DNA from: an uncultured Prevotellaceae bacterium
GTDB taxonomy: Bacteria; Bacteroidota; Bacteroidia; Bacteroidales; Bacteroidaceae
Length of the DNA: 64,000 nucleotides
Reading direction: 5' to 3'
NCBI GenBank assembly: GCA_902775475.1
Contig: CACYME010000002.1
Location: 87,037 to 151,036, forward strand
The notes below the pieces were generated by a model, which ran no database searches, was not told the DNA's origin, and saw only the letters and a list, made by a program, of their open reading frames with translations. How positions within the stretch are numbered: the stretch's first letter is position 1; each line of letters begins with the position of its first letter. Both the position numbers and the translations under genes were made by a program. Below, piece by piece: positions 44,235-52,997 of this stretch.

Positions 44235-47093
44235 TTATTTTACCAGTGTTTTCTTGCCATTGACAATGTAGAGTCCTGACTTCAGATGGTCAGTGCCGTC
44301 GCCCAGCTTCACGCCCTGGAGCGTAAAGACGCCGTCGGAATTCCGAGAGACCTTAGCCTCATCGGCAAAGATGCCCTTCACAGCATTGGTCTGCCCGCCC
44401 AGCCGCGACACGACCTCCTGAATACCGAAGAGGGCATTCTGCAGCTCCTTGGCCGTCGCTGCCTTCTCAGCATCGTCAACGTAGCGCTGCAGCTTCACCG
44501 TCAGGTAGTTCTCCGGCACGCTGGCCAGCGTGCTCCTGGCAGCAGCCACAGCCTTGGCCGCGTCGGCCTTGGTGTCAGCAAGATACTGGGCCTCGTCGCC
44601 AAGATAATAAATCTGGTTGTTGCCGAATCCAAAGCCGTTGGCACCGGCGGCAGCAGCGTTGTCGAGCGCCTCAAGGCCGAACTCCACCGTCACCGGTGCC
44701 GAGCCCGTCTTCTTGAAGAACACGGAGTAGTTGGCATAGACGATGCCGGGGTAGGTCGTGTTGTTGACCTCGCGAGTGAAGTAGGTGCCGTCGTTCTTGA
44801 CGCCTAAGTAGCACTTCGAGACGGTCAGTGAGTCGGGCTGTCCCCACTCGCCGAAGAACAGGCGGATGTTCGGTGTATAGACGGTGTCGACGGGCTGTTC
44901 GTCAGCATTGTAGATGACGTTGGCGGCAGCCACCAGCTCGCTGATGCGCTCCTCCGAGATGTAAGCCTCGGCACGATACTCATACAGACCTTCGTAGGTA
45001 AGTTCGATGCGCTGCGAAGCCTTGCCGTCGAGACCGACGGTCGTGCCGCGCCAGACGCTGGCGCCATGACCCTTGCTCAGTGTCTCGTTGTCGCGGATCT
45101 CCCAGCGGCTGGTCGAGGCGCCGATGCTCCAGAGCCATCCGTTCTTCTGTTCGTCAGAGGTGCCTGGCGTATAGTTGGCACCAGCCGAGAAGGCCGTGAA
45201 GTCACCATTCTCAATCTGGATCGCTGTGGGATTGGCGCGTGAGGCCGTGGTCGACTCAAACAGCTCCTGAGCCTCGCGGATGGCAGCGGCGGCAGCGGTG
45301 AATTCCTCCACCTGCGGCGTCGTGCTGATATTGTCGAGCAGGGCCTGTCCGGCAGCGACGGCAGCCTGCAGCGATGTGCGCAGTCCGGCGGGAGCACCGG
45401 CATTGGCCTCATCGGCCAGTGCGGCGTTGGCAGCCTCGACGGCAGCCTTCAGGTCGTCGACAGGCATATTCAGGGCGATGACATAGCTGCGGGCACGCCC
45501 GAGGGCGTTCACCTCGTCGAGCAGCAGCTGCGTCTGTTCCTCGTTCACCAGATCGCGCTGCAGCACGTTGCCATCAGCATCGACGATGAGCAGCGAGGCA
45601 TCATAGACGGCCTGGGCATGGTCGACGGCACGCTGTAGCGAGTCGAGACCCCAGTTGTAGGCGTTCAGTTCTACAGGATAGTTGGTCAGGCGCTGACGCA
45701 GGTTATACTGCTGCGTGGTGAAGGCCGACAGCTGCTGACGGAACGCAGCCTCCTCGGACGTGACGCCCAGCTGACGCACCTGAGGGTTGCGCAGGCTGTA
45801 GCGGCCACCCTCGCCGCTGACCTTGGGGAAGTGGAAGCCCATCTTGACCTCTTCGCCTTCCTTCACCTCAGCTATCCGGTAGTAGGTCTTCCAGTAGTAG
45901 CCGCTCAGCGTGTCGCGCTCGAGCGTCAGTGAGTCGCTGCCCACGAAGATCATCGGGCCGACGATGGGTACGTTATGGTTAGCGCCGTAGGGGTTGGCAC
46001 GGTTGGCAGCTGCCACGGCCTGAGCCTCGATCGAGAAGAAATACTTGCCGGCAGGCAGACTGCTCAGTGCGCCCTCGGCCGTGCGGACACCTGCATCCAG
46101 GGTGTACTTGGTGCCTTCCTTCTGGATTCCGGCCGAGGCGATGTAGCCGTCGCCGGCACTGAACTCCAGATAGTCCTCATTGCCCGTGAAGCCCCAGCGG
46201 CCGCCCTCGAAGGTCCACGTGCCGCGCGTGCCCATCTTGCTGTAGTTCAGCTTGCCCCAGGTGCTCCAGTCGCTCAGCGACGTGCCAATCAGGCTGGTGC
46301 CGTTCATCTCAAGGAAATTGTCAATCTCCTCGGCGAACAGCGTCTCCAGTTCCATCATATTGGTAAGGTCCTCATTCTGAGAATCATCGGGCAAGATCGA
46401 CTTCATGAAGTCGAGGGCCTGGATAGCATTCTCGCGCCCTTCGGGCAGGTTCTCGTCGGCCAGCAGCTGGTCAGCATAGGCGATGATGCGCTGCAGACGA
46501 CGGACGTCGTAGACCTCCGTGACGGGCACCACCTCGACATTGGCAATCATCATGCCTGCTGTGAGGCGCTGGGCCACAAACACGAGCGACGACTCCGCCT
46601 CGACCTCGGCCACTGAGACCACCTGCGTCCACTCGTCGCCAATGGTTTCAACCGTAGCCACCTGAACGGATTTGGCCGATTTAGCAAGACTGGCGTCGGC
46701 ATTGAGGTAAATGTCCAGATAGTTTTCTGCTGAGGCCGTAATACTGGTGGTGACCGTCGACTCGGCCTTCATATAATAGGAGACGACATAGATGCCGGGC
46801 TTCAGGCTGACGCTCTGAACCAGGGCGTTGCCGTCCTTACTCATGCTGCTCAGGCTCATGATGCTCGAGCCGCCGTCTGGCGACGTTCCTCTTTCAACCG
46901 ACCAGAAGTCGGCATCAATCGGCTCACCGACCAGATCGGTCCATCCGTTGGTGCCGTCAGCGAAGTCGCCGTTAGTCAGCTCACTGGCCCCCATGCTCTT
47001 ATAGCGGGCCGTGTGAGAATAGTAATAGTCGGCTGCCTGCATGCTGACCATGCTGACGAGCGACATCAAAATCAGTAAAGCTCTCTTTTTCAT
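44235..47093 (-). CDS. Large modular secreted protein, first gene of the pectin operon
   Basis: This 952-residue protein has a signal peptide to about residue 20. It contains two beta-sandwich, CBM-like regions starting ELTNGDFADGTNGW (near 40) and IENGDFTAFSAG (near 660), helical FIVAR-like segments rich in Ala (LKAAVEAANAALADEANAG and similar, about 550-630 and 860-910), and a sorting-like tail (VFTLQGVKL...GLYIVNGKKTLVK). No catalytic motif is recognised. The layout suggests a surface-anchored, polysaccharide-binding scaffold. It heads the operon running down to the PL4 gene; a 240-bp gap with promoter and terminator separates it from the GH106 gene. Confidence 0.7.
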   Translation of the reverse strand: MKKRALLILMSLVSMVSMQAADYYYSHTARYKSMGASELTNGDFADGTNGWTDLVGEPIDADFWSVERGTSPDGGSSIMSLSSMSKDGNALVQSVSLKPGIYVVSYYMKAESTVTTSITASAENYLDIYLNADASLAKSAKSVQVATVETIGDEWTQVVSVAEVEAESSLVFVAQRLTAGMMIANVEVVPVTEVYDVRRLQRIIAYADQLLADENLPEGRENAIQALDFMKSILPDDSQNEDLTNMMELETLFAEEIDNFLEMNGTSLIGTSLSDWSTWGKLNYSKMGTRGTWTFEGGRWGFTGNEDYLEFSAGDGYIASAGIQKEGTKYTLDAGVRTAEGALSSLPAGKYFFSIEAQAVAAANRANPYGANHNVPIVGPMIFVGSDSLTLERDTLSGYYWKTYYRIAEVKEGEEVKMGFHFPKVSGEGGRYSLRNPQVRQLGVTSEEAAFRQQLSAFTTQQYNLRQRLTNYPVELNAYNWGLDSLQRAVDHAQAVYDASLLIVDADGNVLQRDLVNEEQTQLLLDEVNALGRARSYVIALNMPVDDLKAAVEAANAALADEANAGAPAGLRTSLQAAVAAGQALLDNISTTPQVEEFTAAAAAIREAQELFESTTASRANPTAIQIENGDFTAFSAGANYTPGTSDEQKNGWLWSIGASTSRWEIRDNETLSKGHGASVWRGTTVGLDGKASQRIELTYEGLYEYRAEAYISEERISELVAAANVIYNADEQPVDTVYTPNIRLFFGEWGQPDSLTVSKCYLGVKNDGTYFTREVNNTTYPGIVYANYSVFFKKTGSAPVTVEFGLEALDNAAAAGANGFGFGNNQIYYLGDEAQYLADTKADAAKAVAAARSTLASVPENYLTVKLQRYVDDAEKAATAKELQNALFGIQEVVSRLGGQTNAVKGIFADEAKVSRNSDGVFTLQGVKLGDGTDHLKSGLYIVNGKKTLVK

Positions 47094-47144
47094 ACCTTTT
47101 TAGTTTTTAGTTACTATTACGTGCTGTGATTTGATTTCTGACCG

Positions 47145-47222
47145 CAAAATTACCCTTGATGCTCATCAAAAAAAGGGTAATTTCGTACAAAAACGGGCAA
47201 ATTCGTCCATCTGACCGTTTTT
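47145..47222 (-). promoter_or_regulatory. Promoter/operator region of the pectin operon
   Basis: Minus-strand TAATTTTG (47145-47152) fits a -7 element. Upstream are a direct repeat GGGTAATTTCGT / GGGCAAATTCGT (47175 and 47194, 19 bp apart) and an inverted repeat AAAAACGG (47189-47196) / CCGTTTTT (47215-47222). Hybrid two-component regulators of this type often bind repeats upstream of their operons, so the element-encoded regulator may act here. Confidence 0.45.
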
Positions 47223-47260
47223 CATGGTCCGCAAAAGGAAAGGAAGAGGCTGAAGAAACT

Positions 47261-47323
47261 AAAATCACGACGTGATTTTATGTCGTCACGTCGTGATTTT
47301 ATGTCGTCACGACGTGATTTTAG
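47261..47323 (-). terminator. Triple palindrome after the GH106 gene
   Basis: Three copies of an AATCACG.CGTGATTT palindrome, joined by ATGTCGTC, lie 10-72 bp past the GH106 stop. Each can form a stem followed by T residues on either strand, so it is a probable terminator made of a repeated unit. Confidence 0.65.
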
Positions 47324-47332
47324 TTTTTAAGG

Positions 47333-50300
47333 TCATTTCTCCACATTTAAAGTGACCCGACCGATGAGTCCTGAAGGCACGAGGCTGTCAGACGGGCTGG
47401 CCAGTGGTGTGGTCTGCTGCATCAGTTGCTCCGGCTCGGGGCGGCGGGCATCGCCGACGAGGCGGTTCCAGAGGCAGTTGGCCACGCGGACTTCGAGGCT
47501 GTTTCGACCTCGATGGATATAGGGCGTAATGTCGACCTGCCACGGCGAGCACCACGCCGTGCCCGCCTCCTGACCGTTGATGAAAACCTGTGCCACGGAA
47601 CCTATCCGCCCGAAAGCCAGACGATAGGCGGCCGCGCGGTCTTTCCTGCCAAGCGTGAAGGTGGTCGTGTAGACGGCCGTGCCGGAATAGTAGCGCTGGC
47701 GGGGGTCGCCGCTCAGCGACCAGTCAGTGAGGCTGTCGAGGCTGACGGGATTGACAGGGCCTCCCTGTGCGGGATCGTACTGCAGGCGCCATGGACCCGT
47801 CAACGGCAGCGACATCGACTCAGCCGGCTGCTGCAGGAGGGGGAGCGTCGAGGGTGCGTCGGACAGCACGACGAAAAACGACTGGCGTGGGGCCATGCGG
47901 AGGCTGACGGTGGTCAGTCCGTCGCGGCTGTCAGAGGCAAGGCGGCGACGCTCGCCTGTCACGGGGTCCCATAGCTCTGCGTTGGAGGCTGCAAGGCGGA
48001 AGGTGAAGCGGTCGTCGACGGTCTCGTCGCTGTGGTTGTTGAGGAAGTAGACGTCGGCCTCGTTGGTCTGGCGATGACAGAAATAGAGGCGGCGGGCCGC
48101 AGGGGCATCGACGTCGGGCCGCAGCCCGGCTTTGAGCAGCGCCTCATGAAGCGGCTGTCCGTCGTGGGGGTCCCACACCCTGACGCCAGCCGTCCGCAGC
48201 GCCTCCACCCTTTGGCGGACGGCTGGTGTCAGCATCTCGTCGGACGGCAGCAGAAGCATGGAGTAGCTGACGCCGTCGGGCAGCACCAGCCGACCGTCGA
48301 CGGCCTGCACGCGGTGCAGCAGGGCGTCGGTGGTCAGGGCGTCGAAGTCGTAGCCCTGCGGGATGGGTGGCAGCAGATGGGCGAGGATGCGCTTCGGCAC
48401 GTCGTCGCCCAGGTAGAGGGCAAAGTCGCTGACGGGACGGCCCTGGCGCAGCATCCATGAGCAGCGGGCCTGATAGTCCCAGAACGGCCGGCTGAGGGGC
48501 CAAAGGGTGTTCAGGCGGTTCAATACATACTGACGGCCGTTGGCCGTGTTGAGGCGTCGGCCCGCCGCATCGGCCTGATAGGCCACGGCACAGACGACGA
48601 ACTCGTTGATGCCGAAGGCGTATGCTGCGTCGGCCAGGTTCTTGATGTCGGCCAGCGAATGGCGATAGGTGATGTCGGTGAACGCCTCGCCGCTGGCTAT
48701 CTGCTTGCCGTAGACATGGGCAGCACTCGAACAGTCCTTGATGTCGTAGTTGCCCTCGGTCTGATAGCCCCAGAACTCACCCTGCGGCTTGTCGACCAAG
48801 CGCTTCACCTCGATGTTGTCGCCCGCCATGCAGAGAGCACCGCCGACGGCCTGGGCGGTGAGCGTCAGTCCCTCCTCACGGCACAGGCGGTTGAACTCGC
48901 CGAAGTAATTGGTGGTGACGAGGTCGCTGATCGTGCGCCGAAGATCCTTTAAAAGTGAAGAGTGAAAAGTGACTCTTAACTTTTCACTAACAATCATTCC
49001 CCCTGCGATGGTGGGCAGGAAGGGCTTGAGGTCGTAGCCACGCAGACGGCGGAACTGCCTGAGCATGTCGTGGGTCCAGTTCTGCGGGCCGGCCTCGTGG
49101 CTGTCCATGCAGACGCCGTCGAGCTGACCGCCATGGGCTCGGATGCTGTCGATGACGGGCTTCGTGTAGCTCTGCCAGTGCAGGCGGGCGCCTTCCACTG
49201 AGAGTTTGTCGCACTCCAGCCCCAAGGCTTCCTTGCGGCCGTGCTTGGTGTGGCCTCCTGTTGTCACCGCCACGAAGCGCATGACCAGCCAGTCGCCTTT
49301 CATGTCCTCGGGCATGGCCAGCGTGCCGTCGGGCGCCATGCGGTCGGTCAGGTCTACGATGTCAGCGGCCTGCACCATCTCTTCTATATTATAATAAGGT
49401 GTAGTCTCGCTGTCGATGAAGTCAGACACGAGGCTGGCCTTTGCCTCCCAGCCATCCACACAGGCACGGGCCGAGATGACCACATTATCGAGGGGTACGG
49501 TGCGGTCGGTCAGCGTGATGCGGTAGTAGCGTCCTCGGGTGGTGGGAAAGGCGATGGTCTGCTGCTTCACGCCGCCTAGATTCTGGTAGCGGGGGCGCAG
49601 TTCGCAGACGGGGCGATAGTGTGTGCCGTCGTCAGAGACCTCCAGCCTGCCGATGTTGGGCAACTCGCGGTAGCCACAGCCAAAGAAGTTCCACTTTGTG
49701 GACTCTCCCTTCGTCATCTCCGTCCGGGGAGCGAAGGGTGGCACCTGCATCGACGAGGTGCGTGCCTTGCCCTGCGCCTTGGCCTCGTAGCTGATGCTGC
49801 GGGCGGTGAACGGCTTGCCGAAGTCGAACACCAGCGCAGAGTCGCGCCGCCCAGTGGGCACAATGTTCAGCAGGCGCGAAGTGCCTAACAGCTCTTCCCT
49901 GTAGGGCAAGGCCAGCACAGCCACGTCGTGGTGCCATCCGCGCGGACAGTCGGGCAGTGCCAGTTGGTGATGCTTGCCTCCACTCAGCAGCGTCTCGCTC
50001 ACCGTCAGTCGCTGCATGCTCCGCTCGGGCGTGATCCACTTGCCACCGGCCACATAGCCGTTGCCGATGTTGGCCTCGAAGCTCAGCCCGAGACGTTTGG
50101 CTTCCTGTGAGGCGAAGATGAGCGACTGCCACCAGTGCTCGTCGAACACACGGTCGGCACCCTCACCCTTGCCATGCACCTGGTCGTAGTAGACCACGCC
50201 GCCGACACCTGCTGTCTTGAAAGCCTCGAGGTCAGCGGTGATGCCCTCGCGGGTGGTCTCCGTCTCGCCGAAGAACCACCACACCTTCGTGCGGGCAGTG

Positions 50301-50395
50301 TCCTGCGGATGGTCGAAGCCATAGGTTAAAGATGACTGTGACATGCTGGGGAAGATGGAGGCCCAGAACAAGAGAAATGTGATAAGATGTCTCAT
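47333..50395 (-). CDS. GH106-family alpha-L-rhamnosidase
   Basis: This 1020-residue protein (from MRHLITFLLFW, signal peptide to about 20) matches GH106: WWFFGETETTREGITADLEAFKTAGVGGV at the N-terminus (residues ~39-67), the TIM-barrel stretch LDGVCMDSHEAGPQNWT, and a C-terminal GH2-like sugar-binding domain with LTGPWRLQYD and YSGTAVYTTTF. The enzyme would remove rhamnose from RG-I or RG-II side chains. The ATG at 50395 is preferred over 50464 because it starts the signal peptide and lies just after TATCTTTG. A short hairpin repeat (48951-48990) encodes an in-frame insert of about 15 residues inside the barrel (SEKLRVTFHSSLL). Confidence 0.85.
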   Translation of the reverse strand: MRHLITFLLFWASIFPSMSQSSLTYGFDHPQDTARTKVWWFFGETETTREGITADLEAFKTAGVGGVVYYDQVHGKGEGADRVFDEHWWQSLIFASQEAKRLGLSFEANIGNGYVAGGKWITPERSMQRLTVSETLLSGGKHHQLALPDCPRGWHHDVAVLALPYREELLGTSRLLNIVPTGRRDSALVFDFGKPFTARSISYEAKAQGKARTSSMQVPPFAPRTEMTKGESTKWNFFGCGYRELPNIGRLEVSDDGTHYRPVCELRPRYQNLGGVKQQTIAFPTTRGRYYRITLTDRTVPLDNVVISARACVDGWEAKASLVSDFIDSETTPYYNIEEMVQAADIVDLTDRMAPDGTLAMPEDMKGDWLVMRFVAVTTGGHTKHGRKEALGLECDKLSVEGARLHWQSYTKPVIDSIRAHGGQLDGVCMDSHEAGPQNWTHDMLRQFRRLRGYDLKPFLPTIAGGMIVSEKLRVTFHSSLLKDLRRTISDLVTTNYFGEFNRLCREEGLTLTAQAVGGALCMAGDNIEVKRLVDKPQGEFWGYQTEGNYDIKDCSSAAHVYGKQIASGEAFTDITYRHSLADIKNLADAAYAFGINEFVVCAVAYQADAAGRRLNTANGRQYVLNRLNTLWPLSRPFWDYQARCSWMLRQGRPVSDFALYLGDDVPKRILAHLLPPIPQGYDFDALTTDALLHRVQAVDGRLVLPDGVSYSMLLLPSDEMLTPAVRQRVEALRTAGVRVWDPHDGQPLHEALLKAGLRPDVDAPAARRLYFCHRQTNEADVYFLNNHSDETVDDRFTFRLAASNAELWDPVTGERRRLASDSRDGLTTVSLRMAPRQSFFVVLSDAPSTLPLLQQPAESMSLPLTGPWRLQYDPAQGGPVNPVSLDSLTDWSLSGDPRQRYYSGTAVYTTTFTLGRKDRAAAYRLAFGRIGSVAQVFINGQEAGTAWCSPWQVDITPYIHRGRNSLEVRVANCLWNRLVGDARRPEPEQLMQQTTPLASPSDSLVPSGLIGRVTLNVEK

Positions 50396-50418
50396 AAAAG
50401 AATTTTTGTTTGTTGCTG

Positions 50419-50532
50419 CAAAGATATAAAGCAAATGGCACATAATTGGGGTAAGAATGTGCAAAAATGGATGATTTTATCCATTTTTGTATAAAATCGC
50501 CCCTTTTTGCCACGGAATAACCCGTAAATTTG
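50419..50532. promoter_or_regulatory. Divergent promoter region of the GH106 and GH2 genes
   Basis: Minus-strand TATCTTTG (50419-50426) faces the GH106 gene and plus-strand TAAATTTG (50525-50532) faces the GH2 gene. Between them CAAAAATGGAT (50462-50472) and ATCCATTTTTG (50479-50489) form a perfect 11-bp inverted repeat with a 6-bp spacer, a good operator candidate. Neither promoter has a strong -33 box, which suggests activation. Confidence 0.55.
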
Positions 50533-50564
50533 CATCATAAAAAGACAAATAACAAAAAAAGTGT

Positions 50565-52967
50565 ATGAAACAGGTAAAAAACGTACTGACCTTAATGGTC
50601 CTGCTCATTGCCCTGAGTGCAAGGGCGGATGGGGAGAGGAAAACCTTGTTGTTCAATTTCGACTGGAAATTCAAATTAGGCGAAGTGCAGAACGCCGAAA
50701 GTCCGACATTCGATGATGCTGACTGGCGACAGCTTGACCTGCCGCACGATTTCCAGATTGAGATGCCGTGGAACGAGAAGTCCAACCGTAGCCGGGGGTT
50801 CAAGGACATGGCTACAGGGTGGTACCGTAAGACCTTTGAGGCCGACAAGACATGGCAAGGCAGGCGCGTGATTCTCGACTTTGAAGGTATCATGCTGCAT
50901 GGCGATGCCTATTTGAACGGGCAGAAAATAGGAGGTACAGACTATGGATACCTGGGATTTGAGGCCGACATCACCAAGCTGCTGAAATGGAACGGGAAGA
51001 ATGTGCTGGCCGTTCACTGCTCGACAGGAGAGGCAAGGAATTCAAGATGGTACACTGGCGGAGGTCTGTTCCGTGATGTTCACCTTGTATTGAAAGACTC
51101 TGTTTCAATTGCCCGGCATGGCATTTACATCTATACACCTGAAGTCAGCAAGGAACAGGCAACCGTCAACGTACAGGTGGAAGTAGAAGGCATCAGAAAT
51201 CAAAAATATGACCTGGTGATAAAGGCTGTCATCTATGACCCTGACGGACATGCTGTAGGTGAAACACAAATTGATGCGCCAAAGGACACCAAACAGCCCA
51301 CCGTAGAGGTGCAGCTACCGCAGGTGAAGGTGGACGATCCACGGCTGTGGTGGTGTGAGAAACCTGACCTCTATACTGCGGAGGTGTCGCTCATACTGAA
51401 TGGAAAGACCATTGACAAACTGTCTGAACGCTTCGGCATCCGAACCATAGAGTTCTCCAAAGATTTCGGCTTCAAGCTGAATGGGAAGAAAGTATTCCTG
51501 CAAGGCATGGCCAACCATCATGACCTCGGAGCAGTGGGTGCTGCTGCTTACGAGGCAGGAATTGCCCGCATGATGGACAGAATGAAAGAGTTTGGCTTCA
51601 ACCATATCCGCACCTCTCACAATCCCTATAGTGAATCATTTCTTCGTCTGGCAGATGAAAAAGGCATTCTCATTGTAGATGAGCTCTATGACAAGTGGAG
51701 CAACACGCTGGCATGGGCTGGCCGAAGGCCTTGGACGGAGATGTGGTGGGAGAACCTCATGGAATGGGTAAAGCGAGACCGCAACCATCCATCGGTCATC
51801 CTATGGAGTCTTGGCAACGAGTTGCAGTTCCAAGAGGAACGTTGCGGATTCCCCACTCGCGACTGGGGCGTCACCACTTACGACATCATGAATACACTGG
51901 TGAAGCGCCTTGACCCCACCCGCAAGACCACCGTAGCCATGTATCCTGCCCGCGCTGGCGGTATCGTGAAGCACAGTCCTGAATATAGGATAGAGAAGAA
52001 TGTTGTCCCCCCTGAACTGGCGCAGCATACTGAGGTAGCCAGCTTTAACTACTGTTGGGAGGACTACGACAAGTACATGAAACAGGCACCACACATGATA
52101 CTCTATCAGAGTGAGGCGACAACCAACGAGCTGACTGCCCCCTGGGCTGGCATGGACCGTGACCACATGGTGGGACTGGCATACTGGGGAGCCATCGAGT
52201 ACTGGGGCGAGTCGAACATCTGGCCGAAGAAGGGCTGGGACTACTCGTTCTTCCGTCACTCGTTAGAGCCTAACGCTCAGGCATGGCTTATGAAAACTAT
52301 CTTCAAGCCCGAAGAGCCTCAAGTGTATATAGGTGTCGCCGGCAAGGTGGACACGCTGTGGTGGAACGACATCGTGGTGGGCCAGACGCGTGTGACGAGC
52401 CACTGGAATGGTGAACAGGGCAAGCAGTACACCGTTTATACCTATACCAATGGCGACGAGGTGGAACTCTTCGTCAATGGCAAAAGCCTGGGTGTGAAGA
52501 AGAATGATGACAAGAAGAAGCCCAACGTCATTACGTGGAAGGGGATAACCTACGAACCTGGTACCATCCGGGCCATAGCCAGAAAGGACGGACGACTGTA
52601 TGCTGAGCACCAGCTGGAGACGGCCGGTCAGCCCGTCAGACTCGTCATCGAGACGGAGAACCCTGACTGGCGAGCCGATGGCATGGACTTACAATATGTC
52701 AAGGTGAGAGCCGTCGACAAGAAAGGCCGTGTGGTGCCCACCAACGATTATAAGGTGACATTCCAGGTGGAGGGCCCTGCCCGCATGATTGCCGTGGACA
52801 ATGGGGACCACTCGAGCAATGACCTCTTCGACGGTAACGAGAAGCAACTCTACGAGGGCTTCGCCATGGCCATTGTCCGCTCCAGCAAAGACATGCCTGG
52901 CAAGGTGAAGCTGACCGTAAGCTGTAAAGGACTGAAGGGAGCCACCCAAACAGTCATGACAAAGTGA
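50565..52967 (+). CDS. GH2-family glycosidase (beta-galactosidase-like)
   Basis: This 800-residue protein has a signal peptide to about residue 22. A sugar-binding domain (WRQLDLPHDF, GWYRKTF), an immunoglobulin-like domain, and the TIM barrel with RTSHNPYSESFLRLADEKGI follow. The acid/base is Glu419 (SLGNELQ) and the nucleophile Glu517 (YQSEATTN). C-terminal beta domains contain FVNGKSLGVKK. The family includes beta-galactosidases and beta-glucuronidases; in this locus removal of galactan side chains from RG-I is plausible. It starts the plus-strand operon with the DUF4450 gene (30-bp gap). Its first 1.5 kb is less GC-rich than its neighbours, hinting at a different origin. Confidence 0.88.
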   Translation: MKQVKNVLTLMVLLIALSARADGERKTLLFNFDWKFKLGEVQNAESPTFDDADWRQLDLPHDFQIEMPWNEKSNRSRGFKDMATGWYRKTFEADKTWQGRRVILDFEGIMLHGDAYLNGQKIGGTDYGYLGFEADITKLLKWNGKNVLAVHCSTGEARNSRWYTGGGLFRDVHLVLKDSVSIARHGIYIYTPEVSKEQATVNVQVEVEGIRNQKYDLVIKAVIYDPDGHAVGETQIDAPKDTKQPTVEVQLPQVKVDDPRLWWCEKPDLYTAEVSLILNGKTIDKLSERFGIRTIEFSKDFGFKLNGKKVFLQGMANHHDLGAVGAAAYEAGIARMMDRMKEFGFNHIRTSHNPYSESFLRLADEKGILIVDELYDKWSNTLAWAGRRPWTEMWWENLMEWVKRDRNHPSVILWSLGNELQFQEERCGFPTRDWGVTTYDIMNTLVKRLDPTRKTTVAMYPARAGGIVKHSPEYRIEKNVVPPELAQHTEVASFNYCWEDYDKYMKQAPHMILYQSEATTNELTAPWAGMDRDHMVGLAYWGAIEYWGESNIWPKKGWDYSFFRHSLEPNAQAWLMKTIFKPEEPQVYIGVAGKVDTLWWNDIVVGQTRVTSHWNGEQGKQYTVYTYTNGDEVELFVNGKSLGVKKNDDKKKPNVITWKGITYEPGTIRAIARKDGRLYAEHQLETAGQPVRLVIETENPDWRADGMDLQYVKVRAVDKKGRVVPTNDYKVTFQVEGPARMIAVDNGDHSSNDLFDGNEKQLYEGFAMAIVRSSKDMPGKVKLTVSCKGLKGATQTVMTK

Positions 52968-52997
52968 ATAATCAATCATATCAAAGCCAAACTACTT

